64,000 bases of DNA, taken from assembly GCF_020165495.1 (NCBI RefSeq), contig NZ_JAIUIE010000016.1, positions 1 to 64,000 on the forward strand. Direction: 5' to 3'. Within the stretch, counting starts at the first letter, position 1; each line of letters starts with the position of its first letter. Under the pieces are notes generated by a model. That model was not told the DNA's origin. It made no database searches and was given only the letters and a program-made list of their open reading frames with translations. Shown here one piece after another: positions 25,069 to 34,331 of the stretch. Source of the DNA: Mesorhizobium sp. BR1-1-16 (GTDB taxonomy: Bacteria; Pseudomonadota; Alphaproteobacteria; Rhizobiales; Kaistiaceae). A program made the translations under genes and the position numbers.

Positions 25069-26073
25069 ATGCCCAAGACGACGCTTCCCACCCGCCCGCT
25101 CGGCAAGACTGGCCTCGACATCACGCCCGTCGGCTTCGGCGCCTGGGCCATCGGCGGCGATGCCTGGGGACCGCAGGACGACAGCGCCTCGATTGCCGCC
25201 ATTCGCCATGCGGTTTCTGCCGGCGTGAACTGGATCGACACGGCTGCCATCTATGGCCTCGGCCATTCCGAGGAAGTCGTCGCGGCAGCGCTGAAGGACA
25301 TTCCAAAATCCGAGCGGCCCTACGTCTTCACCAAATGCGGCCTCGTCTGGCCGCCGGCAGATCGTGACCGCACCAATGTCCGCCGCTCGGGCAAGCGGGA
25401 CAGCATCCGACGCGAGGTCGAGCTGTCGCTGAAGCGCCTCGATGTCGAGGTCATCGATCTCTACCAGATGCATTGGCCGGCGCCCGACGCGCCGATGGAG
25501 GAATACTGGCAGGCGCTGCTCGACCTCAAGCAGGAGGGAAAGGTGCTGCATGTCGGCCTGTCCAATCATGACGAGACGCAGCTCGAAACCTGCGAGGCGC
25601 TCGGCCATGTCGAGACGCTGCAGCCGCCCTTCTCGATGATCCGCCGCGATGTCGGCGCTGCGATCCTACCCTGGTGCAAGGCGCATGGCACCGGCACGAT
25701 CGTCTATAGCCCGATGCAGGCCGGCCTGCTGACCGGCACCTTCTCGGAAGAACGGGCGGCCAAGCTTCCCAGCAATGACTGGCGCAAGAAGGACGGTCAG
25801 TTCACGGGTGAGACGCTGAAGAAGAACCTCACCCTCGTCGAGGCGCTGCGGCCGATTGCCGACAAGCATGGCGCCACGGTCGGTTCGGTCGCGCTGGCCT
25901 GGGCGCTTGCCTGGCCGGGCCTGACCGCCACCATCGTCGGTGCCCGCGCGCCGGAGCAGATCGATGGCTGGATCGGCGCAGCAAAGCTGACGCTCGACGA
26001 TGCCGACTTTGCGGCGATCGACAAGGCGATCGCCACCACCGGAGCCGGCACCGGTCCCGCCCACGCCGCCTGA
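25069..26073 (+). CDS. Aldo/keto reductase
   Basis: 334 aa. It starts PTRPLGKTGLDITPVGFGAWAIGG; the tetrad Asp-Tyr-Lys-His is visible in NWIDTAAIYG (Asp, Tyr), VFTKCGL (Lys) and YQMHWP (His). LSNHDETQL and the C-terminal TIVGARAPEQIDGW are standard. It reduces an aldehyde or ketone with NADPH in the cytoplasm; the closest-looking group is the IolS/YajO type. The ATG at 25069 has CGGAG 9 nt upstream; an open frame further up is not supported. Divergent LysR suggests inducible expression. Confidence 0.9.
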   Translation: MPKTTLPTRPLGKTGLDITPVGFGAWAIGGDAWGPQDDSASIAAIRHAVSAGVNWIDTAAIYGLGHSEEVVAAALKDIPKSERPYVFTKCGLVWPPADRDRTNVRRSGKRDSIRREVELSLKRLDVEVIDLYQMHWPAPDAPMEEYWQALLDLKQEGKVLHVGLSNHDETQLETCEALGHVETLQPPFSMIRRDVGAAILPWCKAHGTGTIVYSPMQAGLLTGTFSEERAAKLPSNDWRKKDGQFTGETLKKNLTLVEALRPIADKHGATVGSVALAWALAWPGLTATIVGARAPEQIDGWIGAAKLTLDDADFAAIDKAIATTGAGTGPAHAA

Positions 26074-26083
26074 CGGATCGATT

Positions 26084-26119
26084 CGCCGCATCCGGCCAAC
26101 TCACCGGCCGGATGCGGCG
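26084..26119. terminator. Bidirectional terminator-like hairpin
   Basis: Perfect 14-bp stem (26084-26097 with 26106-26119) and an 8-nt loop between the convergent aldo/keto reductase and 5'-nucleotidase genes. Only short T/A stretches flank it, so it may act with weak intrinsic termination on both strands. Confidence 0.65.
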
Positions 26120-26127
26120 GTTTCGAC

Positions 26128-27660
26128 CTATTTCTCGACGATGCGACCCTCGACCTTTGGCGCGATCGTCTTTTTTGCCGCAACATAATCGATGACCTGG
26201 CTCGCCATGATCTGGGCATCGATCGGCCCCAGCAGCACCTTGGCATCGCGGAACATCGCATAGCCGTCGCCGCCACCCGCCATGAAGTCGTTGGTGGCAA
26301 GCGTATAGGTCGCGGCGGGATCAAGCGGCTTGCCGTCGACCATCACCGAAAGCACGCGGTCGCTCGGCCGCTTGGAGAGATCGACGTCGACCGTCATGCC
26401 CGAAATCTGCGGGAAACGGCCGGCGCCCATATCGGCCTGACTGAAGCCATTGGTCAGCGCGTCCTTGAGGGTCGCCCCGGAAACCTCGAGCTTCACCGTC
26501 TTGTTGCCGAACGGTAGCTCCGCGAAAATATCAGCGCGGGTCAGCACAGTGCCGGCGGGATATTCGCGATCGGCGCGGATGCCGCCGCCATTGGTGATCG
26601 CGACATCGGCCTCGACAGCCGCGCGCATCGCATCGGCGAAGAGATTGCCGATCGCAGCCTCCTCCTCGCGCACGGTGGCGCGGCGGCTGTCGAGCGGGGT
26701 CTCCGTCGTGCCGATATCGACCTTCAAGGCCTCATCAAGCTTGTCCTGATAGCCCTTTACCACCGCCGCGATCTTGGGATCGGGCGTGACGTCGGCCGTG
26801 TCGACAATGTCGAAATGCGGCGTCCAGGTGACGCTCGTCTTGCCGTCCTTCTCGGTCTTGTCGAGTTTGACGGTGGTGACGACGACGCTGTCGCCCTGCG
26901 AACCGGACTCGGTCAGCACCGTCTTGCCGTCATAGAAGGCGAGGAGGTGCTCGTCATGGCCCGAAAGCACGAGATCGGCGGCATGGGCGCGCGTCAGCGC
27001 CATGTCGACGGAGAGCGGCGTGTGCACCACGGCGATGACCAGATCTGCACCGGCCTCGCGCAGCGCTTTAGCGCGCGCCTTACCTGTCTCGATCGAGGAA
27101 TTAAACACCATGTCGCCCGGACTTGAGACAACCGGCGTATCCTCCGTCGTCAAGCCGTAGAAGCCGAGCTTGATGCCATCGACCTCGACGATCTTCGTAT
27201 CGAGCGTATTCGGCGGCTGGCTGCCATCAGGCTCGCGCATGTTCGAGGTCACGACCGGGAATTTGGCGGCGGCGATCTGCGTCTCGAAATTCGCCTTCCC
27301 GAAATCAAATTCGTGGTTGCCCGGCGTCATGGCATCGACGCCCATCTGATTGAGGATGTCGACGATATGCGCGCCCTTGTCGATGCCGGACAGCAACGAG
27401 GGCGACAGCGTATCGCCTGAATGCACGAAGAAGGTCGGCCCCTTGGCACGCTCGGCGGCGACGACGGCCGCAACGCGGGCAAAACCGCCGCGCCCCTTTT
27501 CGTCCTGCATCCGGTCGATGTCGTTGGTCTGCACAAAGCGCAGCGTCACCGTTTCGGCGAGCGCCGCCGCTGGCAACAGGCCGGCGATGAGCAGCGCAGC
27601 GGCCGTGTGACAGAGCCGGGCACGCAGCCTGTCGGCATTCAGACGGGAAATGACGGGCAT
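26128..27660 (-). CDS. Periplasmic bifunctional metallophosphatase/5'-nucleotidase
   Basis: 510 aa. Signal peptide ending PAAALAE. The metallophosphoesterase domain carries HSGDTLSPS (80-88), TPGNHEFDFG (112-121), VIAVVHTPLSVDM and LSGHDEHLL; the C-terminal nucleotidase domain has AITNGGGIRAD, ELPFGNKTVKLEVSGATL and TNDFMAGGGDGYAMF. Like UshA it should hydrolyse nucleotides or UDP-sugars in the periplasm. Odd point: the first metal motif reads TNDIDRM (D47, D49) where UshA-type enzymes have D-x-H. The start at 27660 has GAGGAG 7 nt upstream. Confidence 0.9.
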   Translation of the reverse strand: MPVISRLNADRLRARLCHTAAALLIAGLLPAAALAETVTLRFVQTNDIDRMQDEKGRGGFARVAAVVAAERAKGPTFFVHSGDTLSPSLLSGIDKGAHIVDILNQMGVDAMTPGNHEFDFGKANFETQIAAAKFPVVTSNMREPDGSQPPNTLDTKIVEVDGIKLGFYGLTTEDTPVVSSPGDMVFNSSIETGKARAKALREAGADLVIAVVHTPLSVDMALTRAHAADLVLSGHDEHLLAFYDGKTVLTESGSQGDSVVVTTVKLDKTEKDGKTSVTWTPHFDIVDTADVTPDPKIAAVVKGYQDKLDEALKVDIGTTETPLDSRRATVREEEAAIGNLFADAMRAAVEADVAITNGGGIRADREYPAGTVLTRADIFAELPFGNKTVKLEVSGATLKDALTNGFSQADMGAGRFPQISGMTVDVDLSKRPSDRVLSVMVDGKPLDPAATYTLATNDFMAGGGDGYAMFRDAKVLLGPIDAQIMASQVIDYVAAKKTIAPKVEGRIVEK

Positions 27661-27852
27661 CGGATGCTCCTCTTGAACGGGGCGGGGGATGAGCGGGTGC
27701 ATCTTAGGCGTTCAATGTGTCAATCGCGCCGCGCCCTGTCACGCCCAAACGACCGCGGCGGCATATTGGCCACAGCGCTCTCGGGGGTTTGAGAAGCGTC
27801 TGCGGAACCCTATTCTCTGCCGCGACCCATCGATCAGGAAGACGAGAGCTCC

Positions 27853-28896
27853 ATGACCGCCGCACCGACCGAACTTTCCGCCCTGCCGCCCGGCCATCCG
27901 CCGGTAGCGCGGGGCCGCATCGGCGTGCTGCTCGTCAATCTCGGCACGCCCGACGCCACCGACTACTGGTCGATGCGCCGCTATCTGAAGGAATTCCTGT
28001 CGGACCGCCGCGTGATCGAGGTGCCGAAGCTCATCTGGTGGCCCATCCTCAACCTGGTCATCCTGAGCTTCCGGCCGAAGAAGTCAGGCCACGCCTATGC
28101 GTCGATCTGGAACAAGGAGCGCAACGAATCCCCGCTACGCACCATCACGCGGGCGCAGGCGGAAAAGCTGGCGCCCCGCTTTGCGGACGATAAGCGCATC
28201 CTCGTCGACTGGGCGATGCGTTACGGCACACCCTCGATTCCCGAGCGGCTGACGGCAATGAAGGAAGCCGGCTGCGAGCGCATCCTGATCGCGCCGCTCT
28301 ATCCGCAATATGCCGCCTCGACGACCGCGACGGTCAATGACAAGGCTTTCGAGGTGCTGAAGGCCATGCGCTGGCAGCCGGCGATCCGCACGCTGCCGCC
28401 GTATCACGACGATCCCGTCTATATCGACGCCTTGGCGCGCTCGATGGAGAAGTCGATCGCGGCGCTCGATTTCGAGCCGGAACTGGTGCTGGCCTCGTTC
28501 CACGGCCTGCCGAAGGAATATCTCGACAAGGGCGATCCGTATCACTGCCATTGCCAGAAGACGGCGCGGCTGCTGCGCGACCGGCTCGGCTGGGCCAAGG
28601 ACAAGTTGAAGCTCACCTTCCAGTCACGTTTCGGTCGGGCCGAATGGCTGCAGCCTTATACGGATGTCACGGTCGAGGCGCTGGCGAAGAGCGGCGTCAA
28701 GCGGCTTGCCGTGATCAGTCCCGGCTTCGCCGCCGATTGCGTCGAGACGCTGGAGGAGATCGCCATGCAGAATGGCGAGATCTTCCATGAGCATGGCGGC
28801 GAGCATTTTGCCGCCCTGCCCTGCCTCAACGACAGCGAAGAGAGCATCGCCCTCTTCGAACATCTCGTCCGCCGCGAACTCGCCGGCTGGATCTGA
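27853..28896 (+). CDS. hemH: Ferrochelatase (protoporphyrin/coproporphyrin ferrochelatase)
   Basis: 347 aa. Conserved blocks: GVLLVNLGTPDATDYWSMRRYLKEFL near the start, PLYPQYAASTTATV, and the catalytic His (H217) in ASFHGLPKEYLDKGDPYHCHCQKTARL, plus FQSRFGRAEWLQPYTD and CVETLEEI. It inserts Fe2+ into the porphyrin ring, the last step of haem synthesis. A GAAGACGAGAG stretch precedes the ATG. It is a single gene, divergent from the 5'-nucleotidase; no other haem genes are nearby. Confidence 0.96.
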   Translation: MTAAPTELSALPPGHPPVARGRIGVLLVNLGTPDATDYWSMRRYLKEFLSDRRVIEVPKLIWWPILNLVILSFRPKKSGHAYASIWNKERNESPLRTITRAQAEKLAPRFADDKRILVDWAMRYGTPSIPERLTAMKEAGCERILIAPLYPQYAASTTATVNDKAFEVLKAMRWQPAIRTLPPYHDDPVYIDALARSMEKSIAALDFEPELVLASFHGLPKEYLDKGDPYHCHCQKTARLLRDRLGWAKDKLKLTFQSRFGRAEWLQPYTDVTVEALAKSGVKRLAVISPGFAADCVETLEEIAMQNGEIFHEHGGEHFAALPCLNDSEESIALFEHLVRRELAGWI

Positions 28897-28908
28897 CCCA
28901 GAGGCGGA

Positions 28909-30369
28909 TCAGCCGGACGCTGCTTCCTTCATCAGCGGATAGTAGCGCTGCCAGAGTGCATAGCGCGCCTCATAGGCTGCCGCGAGAGCCGGATCCGGCG
29001 TGAACGTCCTGAGTCGCTTCGGCGGCGGGCAAACTTCGCGCGGCGAGAGACCGGTTGCCGCGATCCGCGCCAGCCGCGCCGCGCCGAACGCGCCGCCGAT
29101 CTCACCGTCCTCAACGGTGTGAACCGGAATGCCGAGCACATTCGCCATGATCGAAGCCCAAAGCGCCGAGCGCGAGCCGCCGCCGACGAGATCGATCTCG
29201 GCGACATGGCTGCCGGCTGCCTCGAGCACTGCCTGGCAGCTCCGCGTCGCAAAGGCAACGCCTTCGAGCACCGCCTGCGTCAGCACCGCGCGATCATGCT
29301 CATGCGCGAGCCCGATGAAAGCGCCACGCGCGCCGACATCGTTATGCGGCGTCCGCTCGCCCGAGAGATAGGGCAGGAACAGAACCGGCGCCGGCGCGGC
29401 CACAGTCTCGCCCAGCGCCGCGAGCAATTCGCCTTCCTTGACGCCGACGAGGTTTGAATACCACGAGAGCGCCGAGGCGGCCGAGAGCATGACGCCCATC
29501 TGGTGCCAGGTTTCGGGGATGGCGTGGCAGAAGGCATGCACGGCCGAGGCCGGGTTTGGCAGGAAGCGGTCGGTCGTGACCCAGAGAACGCCAGATGTGC
29601 CGAGCGAAAGGAACGCTGAGCCGGCCGCGATCGCGCCGAGCCCGACTGCCGCGGCGGCATTGTCGCCGGCACCGCCGGCCACGACCGGCGGTGTCGCCAT
29701 GCCCCAGCGCTTGGCGAGGCCCGCATCAAGCGGCCCGCCCGACTGCGAACCCTCGACGAGGCGCGGCATGAAGCTGCGATCGAGGCCGGTCGCTGCGAGC
29801 ACCGCATCCGACCAGTCGCGCTTGCCGACATCGAGCCAAAGCGTGCCGGAAGCGTCGGACATCTCGTCGACCATCTCGCCGGTCATCCGGTAACGCACAT
29901 AGGCCTTCGGCAGCAACACGCTGCGCGTGCGGGAGAAGATCTCCGGTTCGTGCTTGCGCACCCAGATGAGCTTCGGCGCCGTAAAGCCCGGCATGGCGAG
30001 ATTGCCGGTGATGGCGTGCAGATCGGGGCATGCCGCCTCGAGCTCGGCGCATTCCGCCGCCGCGCGCCCGTCATTCCAGAGAATGCAGGGCCGCAGCACG
30101 GCGCCGTTTTCGTCCAGCAGCGTCGCACCATGCATCTGGCCCGAAAGCGCGATGCCCTGCGTCGCCGCCATCTCGGCCGGGAAGGTCGCCGCAAGGGCGT
30201 CCATGGTCTCGAGCGTCGCGGTCCACCAACTCTCCGGATCCTGCTCGGACCAACCAGGCTCGGGGCGCTGAACGGCCAGGGGGCGCGATTCCGATCCGAG
30301 GACCACGCCATCGCCTGACATCAGCACTGTCTTGACGCTGGACGTCCCTATGTCGATCCCGACGAACAT
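28909..30369 (-). CDS. xylB: Xylulokinase
   Basis: 486 aa. FGGY-type sugar kinase: N-terminal phosphate motif FVGIDIGTSSVKTVLMSGDG, SGQMHGATLL, AGGAGDNAAAAVGLGA, LSLGTSGVLWV, YLSGERTPHND and the C-terminal FGGY signature region GGGSRSALWASIMANVLG. It phosphorylates D-xylulose made by the divergent xylA product. AGGAGGAG precedes the ATG by about 7 nt. Control is likely from the shared palindrome between xylB and xylA. Confidence 0.95.
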   Translation of the reverse strand: MFVGIDIGTSSVKTVLMSGDGVVLGSESRPLAVQRPEPGWSEQDPESWWTATLETMDALAATFPAEMAATQGIALSGQMHGATLLDENGAVLRPCILWNDGRAAAECAELEAACPDLHAITGNLAMPGFTAPKLIWVRKHEPEIFSRTRSVLLPKAYVRYRMTGEMVDEMSDASGTLWLDVGKRDWSDAVLAATGLDRSFMPRLVEGSQSGGPLDAGLAKRWGMATPPVVAGGAGDNAAAAVGLGAIAAGSAFLSLGTSGVLWVTTDRFLPNPASAVHAFCHAIPETWHQMGVMLSAASALSWYSNLVGVKEGELLAALGETVAAPAPVLFLPYLSGERTPHNDVGARGAFIGLAHEHDRAVLTQAVLEGVAFATRSCQAVLEAAGSHVAEIDLVGGGSRSALWASIMANVLGIPVHTVEDGEIGGAFGAARLARIAATGLSPREVCPPPKRLRTFTPDPALAAAYEARYALWQRYYPLMKEAASG

Positions 30370-30518
30370 CTCTTTCTCCTCCTGCCGTGCCGCGCGCGGT
30401 CACCCGACAGCCCGCCGCCACGCTTCCATTTTTGAGTTGCGTACCGCAAATCGCGATCGTATACCACCACCTGCAGGCGTCGAGCCGCCGGCAAAGTGGC
30501 CTTTGATTGACTTTATTT

Positions 30519-30533
30519 ATTTGATTATCAAAT
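30519..30533. promoter_or_regulatory. Operator palindrome between xylB and xylA (XylR-type candidate)
   Basis: Perfect 15-bp dyad: ATTTGAT (30519-30525), central T, ATCAAAT (30527-30533), followed at once by a repeated half-site (ATCAAAT at 30532-30538). It overlaps the most promoter-like AT-rich stretch. A xylose repressor (ROK- or LacI-type XylR) is the natural candidate. Confidence 0.6.
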
Positions 30534-30650
30534 CAAATATCTCATTCCTCAAAGCCGCTTGCTCCATGACGTACGCCCCTCATTGTTGAGAGGCTCTCGC
30601 TCCGCCATTCGTTTTGAGCGCCTCTCCTATCGAGGTGCCATCGCTTAACT

Positions 30651-30659
30651 GAGGAGGAA
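30651..30659 (+). promoter_or_regulatory. Ribosome binding site deciding the xylA start
   Basis: GAGGAGGAA ends right before the first ATG (30660). Spacing of about 8 nt from GGAGG to the second in-frame ATG (30666) favours that codon as the true start. Confidence 0.6.
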
Positions 30660-30665
30660 ATGCCC

Positions 30666-31976
30666 ATGGCTCCGTTCTTCACCCAGAAGGACACCATCAC
30701 GTTCGAAGGCCCGGATGCAACCTCTCCGCTGGCCTTCCGCTGGTACGACAAGGATCGGGTTGTCTTCGGCAAGCGCCTTGAGGATCACCTGCGCTTTTCG
30801 GTCGCCTATTGGCACTCGTTCACCTGGCCGGGCGGCGATCCCTTCGGCGGCGAGACGTTCATGCGCCCCTGGATGCATGGCAGCGACCCGCTGACGCTGG
30901 CGAAGCAGAAGGCGGACGTCGCCTTCGACATGTTCCGCCTGCTCGACGTGCCCTTCTTCGCCTTCCACGATGTCGACGTCGCACCCGAGGGCGCAACGCT
31001 CGCCGAGTCGATCGACAATCTGAAAGCGATCACCGACATCTTCGCGAAGAAGATGGAGACCGAGAAGGTCCGCCTGCTCTGGGGCACGGCCAATCTCTTC
31101 TCGCATCGCCGCTACATGGCCGGCGCGGCGACCAACCCCGATCCCGATGTCTTCACCTATGCGGTCGGCCAGGTGCGCGCGGCGATCGAGGCGACACACA
31201 AGCTCGGCGGCGCCAACTATGTCTGCTGGGGTGGCCGCGAGGGCTACGAGACGCTGCTCAACACCGACATGAAGCGCGAACTTGATCAGCTCGGCCGCTT
31301 CCTCAACATGCTGGTCGAGCACAAGCACAAGATCGGCTTCAAGGGCCCGATCCTGATCGAGCCGAAGCCGAAGGAGCCGACCAAGCACCAGTACGACTAT
31401 GATGTCGCGACGGTGTACGGCTTCCTCGAGCGTTACGGCCTCGCCAAGGAAGTGAAGCTCAATATCGAGCAGAACCACGCCATCCTTGCCGGGCACTCGT
31501 TCCACCATGAAGTGATGCTGGCCTTCGCGCTTGGCATCTTCGGCTCGCTCGATATCAACCGCGGCGACAATCTGCTTGGCTGGGACACCGATCAGTTCGC
31601 GATGGATGTCGGCGAACTCGTGCCCGTCTTCCATGAATTCCTGAAGGGCGGCGGCTTCACCACCGGCGGTCTGAATTTCGACGCCAAGATCCGCCGCCAG
31701 TCGATCGATCCGGACGATCTGCTGATCGGCCATGTCGCCTCGATGGACGCCTGCGCCCGTGCACTGATCGGAGCGGCCCGCATGCTCGAGGAAAAGGGCC
31801 TCGAAGGTCCTCTGGCCGCACGCTATGCCGGCTGGGACAGCGCCGAGAGCAAGAGCATCCTTGCTGGCGAGAAGAGCCTCGATCAGGTTGCCGATCGCGC
31901 GCTTTCCATGGCCGACCCGCAGCCGCGCTCGGGTCGCCAGGAATTCCTCGAGGGCGTCGTCAACCGCTACCTCTGA
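30666..31976 (+). CDS. xylA: Xylose isomerase
   Basis: 436 aa, the length of the larger (class II) isomerases. Catalytic His and Asp lie in [13 protein letters not shown]; metal ligands are in [53 protein letters not shown] and FDAKIRRQS. It converts D-xylose to D-xylulose in the cytoplasm. A strong terminator follows. It is divergent from xylB, a common layout with a shared regulatory region. Confidence 0.97.
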   Translation: MAPFFTQKDTITFEGPDATSPLAFRWYDKDRVVFGKRLEDHLRFSVAYWHSFTWPGGDPFGGETFMRPWMHGSDPLTLAKQKADVAFDMFRLLDVPFFAFHDVDVAPEGATLAESIDNLKAITDIFAKKMETEKVRLLWGTANLFSHRRYMAGAATNPDPDVFTYAVGQVRAAIEATHKLGGANYVCWGGREGYETLLNTDMKRELDQLGRFLNMLVEHKHKIGFKGPILIEPKPKEPTKHQYDYDVATVYGFLERYGLAKEVKLNIEQNHAILAGHSFHHEVMLAFALGIFGSLDINRGDNLLGWDTDQFAMDVGELVPVFHEFLKGGGFTTGGLNFDAKIRRQSIDPDDLLIGHVASMDACARALIGAARMLEEKGLEGPLAARYAGWDSAESKSILAGEKSLDQVADRALSMADPQPRSGRQEFLEGVVNRYL

Positions 31977-32000
31977 GCGGAACGCCCTACCTTGTGACGC

Positions 32001-32029
32001 GGGAACGGCCTCCGGCCGTTCCCTTTTTT
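32001..32029 (+). terminator. Rho-independent terminator after xylA
   Basis: Perfect 10-bp stem (GGGAACGGCC at 32001-32010, GGCCGTTCCC at 32014-32023), TCC loop, followed by six T (32024-32029). Confidence 0.93.
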
Positions 32030-32093
32030 CTGCGTCGATTGCCTCCCTGCCGCGAAGATCGTAAAGCTCGACCCGGCAAAGTGGAGGCGCGAC

Positions 32094-33080
32094 ATGGACG
32101 TTCTGGGTTTCAACGCGACCATTCTCGTGCTGGTCGTCCTCGTCGTCCTGGTGCTGGCCGCCGGCATCAAGACCGTGTCGCAGGGCTTCAACTATACGAT
32201 CGAGCGTTTCGGCCGCTATACGCGCACGTTGAAGCCTGGCCTCAACCTCATCGTTCCCTTCGTCGACCGCATCGGCGCGAAGATGAACATGATGGAACAG
32301 GTGCTGGACGTTCCGACGCAGGAAATCATCACCAAGGACAACGCGACCGTCAGCGTCGATGGCGTCACCTTCTATCAGGTGCTCGATGCTGCGCGCGCCG
32401 CCTATGAGGTGCAGGGTCTCGAGAACGCGCTGCTGAACCTGACCATGACCAATGTGCGGACGGTCATGGGATCGATGGACCTCGACCAGCTCCTCTCGCA
32501 TCGCGACGAGATCAACGACCGCCTTCTGCGCGTCGTCGACAGCGCGGCCGCCTCCTGGGGCATCAAGATCACCCGCATCGAGATCAAGGATATCGTGCCG
32601 CCGGCGGACCTCATCTCCTCGATGGGTCGCCAGATGAAGGCCGAGCGCGAGAAGCGCGCCCAGATCCTCGAGGCTGAGGGCCTCCGCCAGTCGGCAATCC
32701 TGCGCGCCGAAGGCGAGAAGCAGGCGCAGATCCTGCAGGCCGAGGGCCGCCGCGAAGCCGCCTTCCGGGACGCCGAGGCGCGCGAGCGTGCTGCCGAGGC
32801 CGAGGCCAAGGCGACCGAGCTCGTCAGCCGCGCTATCGCCGCCGGCGACGTGCAGGCAATCAACTATTTCGTGGCGCAGGGCTACACCAAGGCGATCGAG
32901 GCGCTCGCCTCGGCACCGAACCAGAAAGTGCTGATGATGCCGGTCGAGGCCGGCGCGCTGCTCGGCTCGATCGGCGGCATCGCCGAGATCGCCCGCGAGG
33001 CCTTTGGCGGCGAGACCGCCGCCTCACGTAACCAGCCCCGGCGCAGCCCGTCAGTTCCGCGCACCGGCGATGGCACCTGA
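32094..33080 (+). CDS. SPFH/Band 7 (stomatin-like, QmcA type) membrane protein
   Basis: 328 aa. One N-terminal membrane helix ([17 protein letters not shown]) then the SPFH domain ([29 protein letters not shown] ... [25 protein letters not shown]) and a long charged Ala/Glu/Arg coiled coil from about residue 180 ([22 protein letters not shown]). Such proteins oligomerise into membrane microdomain scaffolds and bind proteases. GGAGG precedes the ATG. Overlaps or abuts the NfeD-like gene, its usual partner. Confidence 0.92.
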   Translation: MDVLGFNATILVLVVLVVLVLAAGIKTVSQGFNYTIERFGRYTRTLKPGLNLIVPFVDRIGAKMNMMEQVLDVPTQEIITKDNATVSVDGVTFYQVLDAARAAYEVQGLENALLNLTMTNVRTVMGSMDLDQLLSHRDEINDRLLRVVDSAAASWGIKITRIEIKDIVPPADLISSMGRQMKAEREKRAQILEAEGLRQSAILRAEGEKQAQILQAEGRREAAFRDAEARERAAEAEAKATELVSRAIAAGDVQAINYFVAQGYTKAIEALASAPNQKVLMMPVEAGALLGSIGGIAEIAREAFGGETAASRNQPRRSPSVPRTGDGT

Positions 33081-33525
33081 GATGGCCGCATGGTTCGCCG
33101 CGCTCGGCACCTGGAATTGGGTGATCGTCGGACTGGTGCTGCTCGCCCTCGAACTCTTTGCGCCCGGCGCGTTCCTGATGTGGTTCGGCCTCGCCGCTAT
33201 CGCGGTCGGGCTGCTGTCGCTCGCCATCATGATTCCCTGGCAGCTGGCGGCGGTGATCTTCGTCGTTCTGGCGGTCATTTTCGTGCTGATCGCCCGCCGG
33301 ATGGCGCTTCGCCGCGCCGATGCCGAGGACGATCTCCGCCTCAACGACCGTGCTTCACGCCTGATCGGCCGGACATTCGTACTGAACGAGGCCATCCGCG
33401 AAGGGCAGGGTCGCATCCGCGTCGACGATTCAAGCTGGGGCGTAGAAGGGCCGGACCTGCCGGTCGGCACGCTGGTGCGGGTTATCGGCCATGACGGCAC
33501 CCGCCTGAAGGTGATCGCAGCCTAG
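33070..33525 (+). CDS. NfeD-like membrane protein (short form)
   Basis: 151 aa. About three membrane helices ([50 protein letters not shown]) and a C-terminal OB-fold ([31 protein letters not shown]). It lacks the protease domain of long NfeD. It overlaps the SPFH gene by 11 nt with ATG 33070; ATG 33082, just after the SPFH stop, is an alternative. Together they form the typical SPFH-NfeD operon. Its stop codon overlaps that of the convergent TetR gene. Confidence 0.88.
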   Translation: MAPEMAAWFAALGTWNWVIVGLVLLALELFAPGAFLMWFGLAAIAVGLLSLAIMIPWQLAAVIFVVLAVIFVLIARRMALRRADAEDDLRLNDRASRLIGRTFVLNEAIREGQGRIRVDDSSWGVEGPDLPVGTLVRVIGHDGTRLKVIAA

Positions 33526-34124
33526 GTTCGGGGCGGCTCGGACGGTGCGAGGCCGTCGCGGCCCGGCGTCGCGGCCAGGATATCGGAGAGCGTCGCGAAG
33601 ATGCGATCCGTCTCCTGCTCGCTGATCGGATTGGCGTCGAATATCTGCAGGCAGCGCAGCCCCTCGACCACCAGAAAAGTCATCAACGCGATTTCCGGCT
33701 CGCGCGCCTGCCTGAGACAATCGACGATGCGCTGATTGTGATCGCGGATCGGCTCCAGCAATTCCGGCGTCTCGGCGAGCGCAGCGAGAAAGCCCTGGGC
33801 GCCCCCCGGCTTGGCCGCCGGCGTCGCGCAGAAGGCGCGCATGAGTGCCACGGCGGTCAGGCTGCCATCCGGCGGCGGCGCGCCGGCCTCGATGCCAGCC
33901 GACCGCGCGACCGTTTCGAGGTGACGCTCGATGACTGCTTTGATCAGCGACGCCTTGGTCGGGAAGTGATAAAGTAGACCGCCTTTGGAAACGCCCGCCT
34001 TTTCGGCGACGGCATCGAGGGACAGATGGGCGGGGCCCACAGCATGGGCAACGGCGGTCGCCGCTTCCATGATGCGGTCGCGCGTATTGGCGCGCTGGGC
34101 CTTGGGCGATTTCTCCGCGTCCAC
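33522..34124 (-). CDS. TetR family repressor of the adjacent RND pump
   Basis: 200 aa. HTH in residues about 8-56 (RDRIMEAATAVAHAVG ... AVAEKAGVSKGGLLYHFPTKASLI), then a helical ligand domain of the TetR_C type. A GTG start at 34124 fits with AGGAGA about 5 nt upstream; no in-frame ATG exists nearby. Divergent from an RND efflux operon, with a perfect palindrome in the intergenic region, so it very likely represses the pump and itself. Confidence 0.9.
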   Translation of the reverse strand: MDAEKSPKAQRANTRDRIMEAATAVAHAVGPAHLSLDAVAEKAGVSKGGLLYHFPTKASLIKAVIERHLETVARSAGIEAGAPPPDGSLTAVALMRAFCATPAAKPGGAQGFLAALAETPELLEPIRDHNQRIVDCLRQAREPEIALMTFLVVEGLRCLQIFDANPISEQETDRIFATLSDILAATPGRDGLAPSEPPRT

Positions 34125-34200
34125 TCTGTCTCCTAGGTTCGGGCAAGCGTTGCCAGGTTGCAACGCGGCGGCACCAGATTCGCTGCCGCAGCGCAGCATA

Positions 34201-34227
34201 TTGACTTGACCGTCCAGACGGTACACT
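34201..34227 (+). promoter_or_regulatory. Promoter with embedded TetR operator before the RND pump
   Basis: Perfect dyad ACCGTC (34209-34214), CA, GACGGT (34217-34222) lies just after TTGACT (34201-34206) and runs into TACACT (34222-34227), possible -35 and -10 boxes (spacer 15 nt, shorter than ideal). A repressor bound here would block RNA polymerase. Confidence 0.65.
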
Positions 34228-34331
34228 CTTTTGTGCTGTGCGATCAAGGATGCTGCTGAGAAGCGCTCCGTCATTGATCGATGCAGAAGCGGTTGCCGAT
34301 TGGGCGGCAATCCGAAACGCTGGATAGCCTC

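Larger units (their letters stand above)
30370..30665. other. Divergent xylB-xylA regulatory region
   Basis: 296 bp without a gene. A markedly AT-rich core (30500-30545) holds TTGACT (30507-30512) as a possible -35 for xylA and the operator palindrome listed separately. A second dyad, TTGCG-TAC-CGCAA, lies nearer xylB (about 30437-30449). No xylose regulator gene is in the window. Confidence 0.5.
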
